Below, piece after piece: positions 1 to 8,280 of a DNA stretch of 64,000 bases. Where the stretch lies: positions 434,001 through 498,000 of the forward strand of contig OY723293.1 of assembly GCA_963210315.1 (NCBI GenBank), written 5' to 3'. How positions within the stretch are numbered: the stretch's first letter is position 1; each line of letters opens with the position of its first letter. This stretch comes from Rhynchopus euleeides. Lineage: Eukaryota; Euglenozoa; Diplonemea; Diplonemida; Diplonemidae. Both the position numbers and the translations under genes were made by a program. The notes under the pieces were generated by a model. The model was not told the DNA's origin. It worked only from the letters and a program-made list of their open reading frames with translations, and did not search any database.

Positions 1-485
1 GGGTTGCGGGGCGCGGACTGCGGCCTCCACGCCGCAGACACCCACACGTAGGCCTCCCGACCTCCCAGCTTTGGACCCTCCCTCCACCACCGCAACCAAC
101 ACCAGCAAGAGAAGCAAGTCCTCCCTGCGTGTGGAAAAGGCACGATCACCACCACTCACCTCGAGACTCACCCACCACCACACCTCGAGAAGTGTAGTAC
201 CATGCAAGGAGCATTCCGGTAGAAGTAAAAGTAGAACCTGCTGCACGAGCCCACAAAAGCAGCCACAGTACGGCAGGGCGCGCAGACAGAAGCTGAGACC
301 ACCGGGCTCCCTCCAGATGTAAATTCGTGAATCAGTGCCCGGAAAATTAAGGGAAATCGTACTCCTTTAGTGTAGTACACCCTGCAGTAACTGTGGGAGA
401 ACAGTTCCCGGACGATGGTGAGCGCACACTCTGTGCTGAGGCCCTGTGGTGTTAATCCTGCAGCTTCAGTCGTACGATTTCCTTG

Positions 486-514
486 GTTCCTTCGCGACTT
501 CGTCGCGAAGGAAC
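486..514. repeat. Perfect 13-bp-stem hairpin
   Basis: GTTCCTTCGCGAC and its reverse complement are separated by a 3-nt loop (TTC). It lies about 410 bp past the stop codon of the minus-strand gene. It could be an RNA hairpin or a transposon remnant; nothing in the sequence decides between them. Confidence 0.6.
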
Positions 515-550
515 TCGTAAAAAAACCGCCAAGTCCACGATCCCAACCGT

Positions 551-660
551 AAAATAGGTGGACCGTAAAAATGTTCCAAGTTCCGGAAAAATCCCATTTG
601 TTCCATCTTTTTTACGGTCCACCTATAGTACGGTTCACCTTTATTACGGTCCACAATATT
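551..660. repeat. Cluster of inverted GGTGGACCGTAAAA modules
   Basis: ATAGGTGGACCGTAAAAA at 554-571 is mirrored by TTTTTACGGTCCACCTAT ending near 626. Further related copies follow (ACGGTTCACCTTTA, TTACGGTCCACAATA). The cluster leads directly into the solo foldback end at 673-701, so it may be a decayed palindromic element. Confidence 0.5.
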
Positions 661-672
661 TCCGTTTACGGT

Positions 673-701
673 ACATGTAAAATTTACAAGATCCCACCGT
701 G
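673..701. repeat. Solo end of the foldback element family
   Basis: These 29 bp are identical to the right-hand end of the palindromic element at 61334-62024. They start with ACATGTAAAATTTACAAG and end with ATCCCACCGTG. No matching left end is visible within 1-672, so this is a solo or heavily decayed copy. Confidence 0.65.
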
Positions 702-924
702 TTTGCCAAACCGGGGGGGGGGGGGGGGGTCTTCGAACAACTCCGTGGGTTACTTGCCCTCACCCCCCCCCCCCCTCCCCTCCCCGCTCTTTGGCTCCTC
801 CACCCATGCCAGGCGGGGCACATTCTCCCGTGACGTGTAAACGGCAGGAGAATCGCCACACCACCACCACCACCACCCCCCCCTCTACACACCTCCCACC
901 CTCTCGGAGCCAAATTTTCAGCAT

Positions 925-3900
925 TCAGGAAGGCTTCAGGGCTGGCGGCGGAACCCTCTTCGAACGCGCCGACCCCCTCTTCCGCCTCGTCTGGGGTGAC
1001 ATACCGCCGCTCCGAGGTGACATCGACATCGACATTGAATCGGCAGGGCTCCCCAGCATGGGGAGCGTCAAGCCCCTCCCGGGGGGGCTCTTGGCTACGC
1101 TCTTCTGAGCCTTCGCGGCTGGGGAAGTGGCCTTTCCCAAGGTGCGCAGGATCTTTCCTCTCTGCATCACCCGGCTGATCGCACTCCCGAGCTTCACCTT
1201 TTTGAAATTTCTCTGGGTGGGCAGCTTCAGCCTCATCCTGTTCGAAATGATGAGGTAGCACCGGTACTCATCATCTAGAATAGCCTGCGCAGCCGCATGC
1301 TCCTCCACGCGGCACTCCAGGAGAAGAAGGGATATGCCTATAAAACGGGTTGTGAAATACATCAAAGACAGGGCGGTGCTCCGGCGGGTGAGGAAAAGCC
1401 TCGCCTGCTCCTCCATATCCAAAACCCGCTTCCGCTCCGCGAGGGACATGGCAAGCCGTGAGGACGTCCGGAAGGACGCGAGGAGCAGAAGCTGGAAATC
1501 TTCCGCCTCCCACTCCACGATGTGGCATCGAGCCCACCTCTCCCTCTCGACATGGGAGTGGATCCACGCAGTGGAGTACTCCAGAAAGGCAGCCTCGACA
1601 ATCTTCTTCGACTCCAGGATGATGGCGTGCCTCTCCTTCACCTCCTCGATACTGATGGTTGTCGTGCCTATCACTACCGCCCGGACCCGGGTCGCCCGAA
1701 AAATCTTTTGGATCATCACCGCAGCCTCGTGCCGGCTCTCATCCGCCTCCGCGTCGCGCGACAGAGTATCTACCGCAATAAGCCCCGCAAACCCGTTGAA
1801 TCTGCTGAACTTATCCACAGCCCTCGCCTCCCAGTCTGTCAGCAGCAGGCTGAAGGAGCACCCGAGCTGCACCCCAGATAAAGACAGCCCACAGGGGAGA
1901 GGGGTCCGGCAGCGCTGCCATTTGGATATCGCGGTCATTACCGCATAGTCGAAGCTGTGGTGATATGCCACCTTGATGCATATGTCATGCCCGCAGGAGA
2001 GGTGGGCTTTAAACCTCGGATCTGGGCGTGGTGGATTTTCCGGAGGGGGAGGGGGCGGAGCGCTGTGAGCCATCGATGCGCTCATCGAGAAGGTGCGTGA
2101 CTTCCTGCTTTGGAGAGGGGCGGCTGGGGGAGTTGGCGGGTCGTGCTCTGCGAGAAGCACATCAGCCATGTCTGGGAGGAGCAGACCTAATGCTTCGGAC
2201 AGCCAGTGCCGGGGGGTGTGGGAGGCGAGGCAGAGCTGCAGGAGGGAGGAAAGGCGGTGCTCTGTGCAGGAGGCGAGGATCAGGTGGACCTCGGGGCAGC
2301 GTGTGATGTGCTTCACGCCGTGCCTCGCAGGGATCAGCATCTTCTTCCGGTTCATCTCCGCGGTGTTTCCGAAGTCGACAAACCCGAGGGGGTCAACCTC
2401 CACGTCAGAGTCCTCCTCTGATTCGGCCACCATACTGTCCTCCGCTTTCAAATTATCCTCCTTCTGCATCTTCGCCCACTTCAGGGTGTTCAACGCCTCC
2501 AGCCTTTCCCGCAACACCTCCGCGTCTGGAAGCACCACCTCCTCCGCCGCCTCCCACTCCGAATCAGAACTCCCCTTTGAAGACGACGACCCGGACCCCG
2601 ATCTGGACTCATCATCCTCCTCCTCCACCTCACACGCCCTATCGTCCTCATCCATCCCGGTGCCCTCGAGGTTTGCCCCACCCTGTGCGCCGGGCCCATC
2701 GGAGAGGTCGGGGAAGTCGGGGCAGAGGATGCGCTGCTGCAGCTCCCCCCCCGCCTCGACTGGGAAATCTACCGCATCCTCACACCCCTGCCGGGAGGGG
2801 CTCGCCTCCCGAAAGGTGGGGAATGGCGAAAGGGGACCGCTCGCATCGCTGCCGAAGCACCGGCTCTGAGACCGTCCGGCGGGGGTGGTGGCGGGGATGC
2901 TCAGACACCCATCCCCGATGGGCAACCCCGGGTCGAGCTGCTCCGGCGCTGGCGGAGGCCCCGGCGATGACGGGGGGATGCGGTTGACGAACGACGCCCC
3001 CTTCGAAATCCCAGTCTGCACCTTGAGGTTCACCTTCCGCAGGAGAAGCGGCGCGTCGTCGGGGCTGCCGCCCCCTGCCCCCGCCTTGCTGCTGGGGGGG
3101 TGGGCATTTATATCATTGGGGCAGACTGCAGCATCGCCACCTCCTGCCTCCCCTGCTGCGTTGATAGAGGGTGTGTTGCTGCCACGGCTGCAATCATCAC
3201 CCCTGTCACCACCACCACCACCACCATCTCGCCGTGGCGGCGGCGACAGGAGCACTGGGGAGGCGGCAGGCGATTGCTCTAAGGAGAAAGCCGACAAATC
3301 GAAAGAGAGCTCCTTCACAACACGGTTGTCATCCGAGACAGCGCTGCCGCCGCCGGGGGAAGCCGCGGGCTTCGCCCGCACACACCCCTTCAGGAGCGAC
3401 GTGAGGAGCGGCGTCGCCGGGGGTGTGGTGGAGGCAGGGGAAGCCGGGGAAGCGGGGTCGCCGAACCTCACCCTCGACCTCCGCGGGGCTGCCGGGGGAG
3501 CTGCCCCGGAGGGCGTGTCGAGGCTGATCTGGGAAGGGATCCCGGCATCCGGGGGCGTGCCGAGCGTGCACCTCACCTCCGGAGGGGGCGCGGGCTGGAA
3601 GAACAGCGCATCCCCGGTGCTGCTCGCCTCCGGCTGGTGGTGGGGGGGTTGGAAAGGCCGCCCCATCCCCGCGCGGGGTTTGCGGGACGATTTGTTCTGG
3701 GCCTGCCCCTTCCCCCCACGCACACTCTGCGCCCAGGGGCATCGCAGCAGCGGGTTGGACAGCCCCCGCAGGATGTGATCCGCCTTTGCCCTGAGGTTTG
3801 TAAATTTTATATTCACCCACGCCGCAGACCCGGGGAGGCCGAGCCTGGCATACACCGAAAACTCGATCAGGCCTACTGCGGTGAAACGGCGCGCCTCTGG

Positions 3901-5838
3901 AGAGAGCTTTTCATTCGATCTGCTCAGCATCGCGGCGCGTTTTTCGCGGAGGGCGCGCTGCCTCTCCGCATTGGACACCTTCACATCCCCTATCTGCAGC
4001 CGCGACGCGCTGGTGTCGGTGATAAACCCGTGCTTCTGCAGCTTCAGCTCGAAGAGGAGGTTCAGAGAGTTCAGCAACACCCGCGTGTCCAGCAGCTGGG
4101 TATACCTCAGCGCCTCCACCAAATAGAAGCTCATCCCACCTCCCCAGAGGGGCGCGGGGGAGCAGCTCTGGGATTCCGCGAGGGGGGCGCGCCCTTCAAA
4201 CCAGGTGCCCTGCCCGCCCCTCCCGCACACCGTGGAGAAGCATCGGCTCCGCGACACGTCGCGGTACTCCCCGTCGGAGATGACGTCACAAGAGGCGCCC
4301 ATCGGAGGGGTCAGCCCGCATGGGTATCCATCAACGATAAAGAGAGGCCGGTTCCCATTGTGGTCGCTCTGCATGAACAGCTTCTCCAGGAGGAGGTCCG
4401 GGTCTGGCTCGCTGAGGCTGCTGTCGCTCGCCTGGAGGTATGCCCTGGTGTGCACATACGACTCGACATTGCACAGAACCCTCCCGAGGTATATCACCAG
4501 CAGAGACGGGGCTGCCTTCTCCGCTGCGGATGCGGTCTGCGAACCCTCGGGGATTGCCTTGGGGACGGCGGACACGGCAGCCTGCAGGGCGTTGAGGATG
4601 TTGGACTTCGTCGGGAGGCATGCCGACCCATCTGCGAGAAAGTCAAAGGTGTAGCCGTGGTCCTTCAGGAGGCCCCCTATCGCCTGGGCATCGCGCGCCG
4701 CCCGCGCGCAGGGGGGGATGGAGGTGTCGGAGTAGCGGGATACCCCGATAACCACGGCGTGGTGTGGGGTGTTCTGCCCCACAACGGCGCGGGACAGGAG
4801 GTGCTGCCGCGTCGCCTTCGCATCGGGGTGCGCGCCCGGCCTGCCCTCCCCCAGGGCAGCCCCCAGAGACTTGCGGGTCGCACGCCTCTGCGCGCCGGTC
4901 GGGGTGGGCCCCGCAGCGGCTTGGCTGGCGATGCGTCCAGCTCTGCCTTGCTCCCCCTTGCCGGCGGCGGCGGTGGCGGCGGCGGCGGTGTTGTTGGTGG
5001 TGGCGCCGCCGCCGCCGGCGCTGGCACCGGGGCTTGCAGCGGCACGCGCCTCGTCACCTCCCCGCCACAGTGGTGAGGCGAAGCTGGCGAGGCGTTTCGC
5101 CTTGGACCACTTCGACTTCCTCCGGGGGGAAATGCCGCCGAAGCGGCTCTTCCTCTTCGACTTGTTGCTGGGGGTGGATGCGGGTGAGGCAATGGACTTG
5201 CGGGAAGCAGGGGATGCCGACATCCCCTCTGAAGGCGGGCCGTGCTGCTGGTGCTCCATATAGGCCGCGGTGGCGTTGGCTTGGAAGCTTTCGCCGAAGA
5301 GGAGGGTCGCCTCGCGGCACAGCCCGTCGTCGTCGCCGCCGCCGTCCCCCCCGCTGCCAACCAGGTCTGCCCGGGGCACCCCTTTGAGGGCAGACCTCTT
5401 CGGCTTCTTCCGAACCCGCACCCTCTGCAGCCCCGGGTTGGGCCTGGGGGGGGAGTAAAGTCGCTGGAGGTACCTCCTGTTGACCTGTGCGTACCTTCCC
5501 CTGGGGGAGACGTCGACAGGCCGGGTGCTGCAGTCGAAGTCGTCTGTGGTGATGGCCTTTATCGTGGCTCGGTTTTTATAGTTTGTCGCATTCGGGTTGA
5601 GCGGCAGATACCCTTGGGAGTCAGCAGCACGAGCCGTGGCTGGCTGGGGCTGCCTCCTGCTGGGTGAGGGCGGCGCGACACCACCACCACCACCACCCCC
5701 ACCACCAGGGCCAGTCACAGCCTCAGGGTCGCTGCCGTAGTCGATGTACCCATCTGTGGTGACCTTCGCTTCGTTCCACGTGTGGCGGGCCGGGGGATGA
5801 GGACGCCAAATGGGCCACGTCGCCTTTGGGTACCACAT
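925..5838 (-). CDS. Large protein with degenerate caspase-like domain and C-terminal IQ motif
   Basis: An uninterrupted 1637-codon frame on the minus strand. Residues about 350-510 resemble a peptidase C14 (caspase/metacaspase) p20 fold: a VVIGVSRY strand, then an ARAARDAQAIGGLLKDHGY helix, then a strand ending LFIVDGYPCG. The catalytic SGHG His block is absent (YLGRVLCN stands there), and the Asp-x-Cys block is altered to DGYPCG, so I infer a non-proteolytic pseudo-caspase. Residues about 800-1100 are Pro/Ser/Gly-rich and then acidic. Near residue 1368, EAAVMIQKIFRATRVRAVV fits an IQ motif (calmodulin or myosin light-chain binding) and is followed by helical segments. The start is the first Met of the frame. 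A conserved upstream element lies about 256 bp before it. No intron is needed, but the low-complexity parts could hide one. Confidence 0.75.
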   Translation of the reverse strand: MWYPKATWPIWRPHPPARHTWNEAKVTTDGYIDYGSDPEAVTGPGGGGGGGGGVAPPSPSRRQPQPATARAADSQGYLPLNPNATNYKNRATIKAITTDDFDCSTRPVDVSPRGRYAQVNRRYLQRLYSPPRPNPGLQRVRVRKKPKRSALKGVPRADLVGSGGDGGGDDDGLCREATLLFGESFQANATAAYMEHQQHGPPSEGMSASPASRKSIASPASTPSNKSKRKSRFGGISPRRKSKWSKAKRLASFASPLWRGGDEARAAASPGASAGGGGATTNNTAAAATAAAGKGEQGRAGRIASQAAAGPTPTGAQRRATRKSLGAALGEGRPGAHPDAKATRQHLLSRAVVGQNTPHHAVVIGVSRYSDTSIPPCARAARDAQAIGGLLKDHGYTFDFLADGSACLPTKSNILNALQAAVSAVPKAIPEGSQTASAAEKAAPSLLVIYLGRVLCNVESYVHTRAYLQASDSSLSEPDPDLLLEKLFMQSDHNGNRPLFIVDGYPCGLTPPMGASCDVISDGEYRDVSRSRCFSTVCGRGGQGTWFEGRAPLAESQSCSPAPLWGGGMSFYLVEALRYTQLLDTRVLLNSLNLLFELKLQKHGFITDTSASRLQIGDVKVSNAERQRALREKRAAMLSRSNEKLSPEARRFTAVGLIEFSVYARLGLPGSAAWVNIKFTNLRAKADHILRGLSNPLLRCPWAQSVRGGKGQAQNKSSRKPRAGMGRPFQPPHHQPEASSTGDALFFQPAPPPEVRCTLGTPPDAGIPSQISLDTPSGAAPPAAPRRSRVRFGDPASPASPASTTPPATPLLTSLLKGCVRAKPAASPGGGSAVSDDNRVVKELSFDLSAFSLEQSPAASPVLLSPPPRRDGGGGGGDRGDDCSRGSNTPSINAAGEAGGGDAAVCPNDINAHPPSSKAGAGGGSPDDAPLLLRKVNLKVQTGISKGASFVNRIPPSSPGPPPAPEQLDPGLPIGDGCLSIPATTPAGRSQSRCFGSDASGPLSPFPTFREASPSRQGCEDAVDFPVEAGGELQQRILCPDFPDLSDGPGAQGGANLEGTGMDEDDRACEVEEEDDESRSGSGSSSSKGSSDSEWEAAEEVVLPDAEVLRERLEALNTLKWAKMQKEDNLKAEDSMVAESEEDSDVEVDPLGFVDFGNTAEMNRKKMLIPARHGVKHITRCPEVHLILASCTEHRLSSLLQLCLASHTPRHWLSEALGLLLPDMADVLLAEHDPPTPPAAPLQSRKSRTFSMSASMAHSAPPPPPPENPPRPDPRFKAHLSCGHDICIKVAYHHSFDYAVMTAISKWQRCRTPLPCGLSLSGVQLGCSFSLLLTDWEARAVDKFSRFNGFAGLIAVDTLSRDAEADESRHEAAVMIQKIFRATRVRAVVIGTTTISIEEVKERHAIILESKKIVEAAFLEYSTAWIHSHVERERWARCHIVEWEAEDFQLLLLASFRTSSRLAMSLAERKRVLDMEEQARLFLTRRSTALSLMYFTTRFIGISLLLLECRVEEHAAAQAILDDEYRCYLIISNRMRLKLPTQRNFKKVKLGSAISRVMQRGKILRTLGKATSPAAKAQKSVAKSPPGRGLTLPMLGSPADSMSMSMSPRSGGMSPQTRRKRGSARSKRVPPPALKPS

Positions 5839-7122
5839 GGTTTAATGTTGTGTGCTGTGAATGCCTGGCACAAAGGCAGGCTAGCCCCTCCCGTGGGGCT
5901 GGGGTGGGGCCTCAAGCGGGTTGCGCTGTGGTGATGCTGCCTCTGGTGGGCAACCACAGGAAGAGGAACAGGGCTCGCATGGCGTGGGGGGAGGCAGCGT
6001 TGCCTGTGGCGAGGAGGGTGATGTGGTGGGGCGGGATGAACCTGGAGGAAATGGGGTGAACACTCACACGTGGGGGGAGAGGGGGGGGTTTTTTTGATTG
6101 TCGAGAGTGAATGAAAAAGCAAGTCTCCCAGCACCTTGCATTGCAATGGGGGTGAGAGGGGGGGGGGGGGGTGATCCGCGGGTTCAAAAGACAAATGCTG
6201 TTCGAAACTGCTCAACCCGGGGGGTGGGAAGAGGAAGGCAAAGGGGAAGGGGGGGGCAGAGGGGTCTGTCCGATCCATCCCTGTGGCGCTCTCTCATGTG
6301 CCTCTCGTCGATCGGGAGAACGCCCCACACGCATGTATGCGGGTGTGGTGTGTCCTGCATGATCTGCAGAGCAAAGTTTCCTGCGTTGTTAGCACAACTC
6401 CTAAAAAGTGTCTCTGCGCTTTGACCGGCACTTTTTTGCTATGGTTTATTTTTTGCGTTGACGCTTCCACACTCACACTCCTGCTGATGATGGTGTTGTG
6501 AGTGAGGAGCACAAGGGCACGAACAAAGCGCGAGAAACTTCCCACCCACATTGAAGTGTGGAACGCGCAACGTTTTTCAGGGGACGCCCACCCGCTTTCC
6601 CGACGCCTGAAAACACACACATCCCCCCCCCCGTTGTCTCAAAACATGAATATCTCCGTGAAAGAGTATTTTTTTTTGCGGCCTGTGTGGTTGTCTTCGT
6701 CGTTTTTCTTCTGCGACCGGACATCCCCTTCTGGAGACACCGATCTACACTATGAACCGCTAACTGATGCTGGAGCTTTCGGGAGCCTCTGCAAGTGGGT
6801 GGCCACGTTTTCTTTGGTGGACGCATCCAAAAGGAAAGAGTATTCACACCCCCCCCCCCCAACCCCTCCAAATCCCCGAATCTCCACTCCCACGACCCAA
6901 CCTCTGAACCCTCCAAACCGTCGAATCTATAGAACAACCTTGGAGGGAACGAGCGGCGCACAACGCTGAAAAGCGCCCGCCCCGCCCGCCCTCGCGAATG
7001 GAAGGGAGCAGCAGTCTCCTCCTCCTCTCACGCCCCGACTGACGCCCACCCGCCTGGGGGGTGGGAGCAGCGGCTGGTCGAGTGGGAACACATCGGCCAG
7101 CACACAAGCACCCACCCCTTGT
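5839..7122. other. Intergenic region upstream of the caspase-like gene
   Basis: About 1.3 kb with no convincing coding frame. It includes G-rich runs, AT-rich patches near 6430-6690 and the conserved element at 6094-6148. Being directly upstream of a minus-strand gene, it probably carries that gene's promoter. Confidence 0.5.
6094..6148 (-). promoter_or_regulatory. Conserved upstream element, copy 1
   Basis: A 55-bp segment running from TTGATTGTCGAGAG to CTCCCAGCACCTTGC and then TTGCAATG on the plus strand. It aligns at roughly 85% with 25135-25187. Both copies lie upstream of minus-strand genes in the same orientation (256 bp before the caspase-like start, 379 bp before the polycystin start). 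Both are preceded by a G-run and T-run. It may be a shared promoter element, or a small dispersed repeat. Confidence 0.4.
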
Positions 7123-7322
7123 NNNNNNNNNNNNNNNNNNNNNNNNNNNNNNNNNNNNNNNNNNNNNNNNNNNNNNNNNNNNNNNNNNNNNNNNNNNNNN
7201 NNNNNNNNNNNNNNNNNNNNNNNNNNNNNNNNNNNNNNNNNNNNNNNNNNNNNNNNNNNNNNNNNNNNNNNNNNNNNNNNNNNNNNNNNNNNNNNNNNNN
7301 NNNNNNNNNNNNNNNNNNNNNN
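7123..7322. other. Assembly gap (200 N)
   Basis: Exactly 200 unspecified bases, which suggests a scaffold gap of arbitrary length. Sequence to the left and right need not be contiguous. Confidence 0.99.
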
Positions 7323-7762
7323 ACTGGGTGGGTGTCGCAACGCCAGACGGCATGCCCCGAGGTGCACGGGAGCGCCCACCTATCGAGAGACAGGTTTCAT
7401 GTTGGATTGCGATTTACGCTACGCGGCGTGCGGGAGCCGCGGGACGCTATGCGCGCGACGTGCTTGTCCTGGATGATAATATGGACGTCCGCGTGCCCAT
7501 CAGGCAAGGCTAGGTCAAGACACGCCGGGGCGACACCTTGGTTGCGGACGTGTTTAACATCTTGACCAAGGGGGACGTCCAGCTTGTGGGCGCTGGGTCC
7601 CCAGCGCTGCTATGCCTACCACGATGTCTACGACTATGCGGCTGCCCCCTCGCGACAGTCAGTCGTGTCCGAAGGGGGCTTCCGCCATATGCCTACACGT
7701 GGAGCACGTCGACGCGGGGTTTCGCTGCGTTGAGCCCAATGAGGACAGCCTACGTGAATTAT
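7323..7762. other. No clear gene; possibly decayed coding sequence
   Basis: GC-rich sequence directly after the gap. Short stretches in different plus frames look protein-like (for example RDVLVLDDNMDVRVP and AYHDVYDYAAAPSRQ), but none extends over the whole region and stops intervene. It could be a frameshifted pseudogene or chance. Confidence 0.25.
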
Positions 7763-7875
7763 GCGGTTTCCTCACGGGTCCCCCGTACGTATCGACAGTT
7801 CTACTGCAGACAACTTCCCTCCTCACCCCATCCATTGTTGCCCTCTGATTCATACCGGCTCCTAAAGTGACCCCC
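7763..7875 (-). repeat. 113-bp direct repeat, copy 1 (retroelement 3'-end-like)
   Basis: Nearly identical (one difference seen) to 8095-8208, which lies in the 3' untranslated region of the non-LTR element. It is probably a truncated second copy of the same 3' end, or a local duplication. Confidence 0.65.
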
Positions 7876-8094
7876 TTGTTAGTCAACTAGTTGAAGCACC
7901 TTTGGTGCGTCTTGGGGGGTCACTAGGAGGCTAGATCTGAGGAAGTATCGCGGGTGAGGAGGCTGACTCTGGGTGGGCAGGCTGCCCTCTGTTACCATTT
8001 TTGTGTGTTTTACCACTTGCTGGTAGTGCTGCCAGCAAGGTTGGAAGGGAACCTTTGAGGACACTCACCACCATTCAGCAGTCCGGCTTCGGTG
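7876..8094. other. Spacer between the two 3'-end repeats
   Basis: About 220 bp with no gene. GGGGGGTCACTAGGAGGC near 7913 resembles the start of the flanking repeat in the opposite orientation, so small rearrangements are likely. Confidence 0.4.
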
Positions 8095-8208
8095 GCGGTT
8101 TCCTCACGGGTCCCCCGTACGTATCGACAGTTCTACTGCAGACAACTTCCCTCCTCACCCCATCCATTGTTGCCCTCTGATTCATACCGCCTCCTAAAGT
8201 GACCCCCC
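8095..8208 (-). repeat. 113-bp direct repeat, copy 2, in retroelement 3' UTR
   Basis: Partner of 7763-7875. It lies between the ORF2 stop (8281) and the element end, next to a (CT)n tract at about 8208-8222. Confidence 0.65.
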
Positions 8209-8280
8209 TCTCTCTCTCTCTCGTATGCTTATAGTGTGAATATCCCCGAAACGAAAATACTCGCACCCCAAGGGTGTCGT

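Larger units (their letters stand above)
1..924. other. Intergenic left edge, no gene recognised
   Basis: No open frame here looks coding; the translations are low-complexity or mirror simple repeats. It holds a perfect hairpin (486-514), a cluster of short inverted repeats around GGTGGACCGTAAAA (about 551-665), a solo transposon end (673-701) and a long G-run near 712-730. The segment lies downstream of the minus-strand gene ending at 925, so part of it is probably that gene's 3' untranslated region. Confidence 0.5.

Noticed and set aside
3637-5076. Plus-strand 479-codon frame
   Set aside because: Lies wholly within the caspase-like gene; its composition is the complement of that gene's low-complexity sequence.
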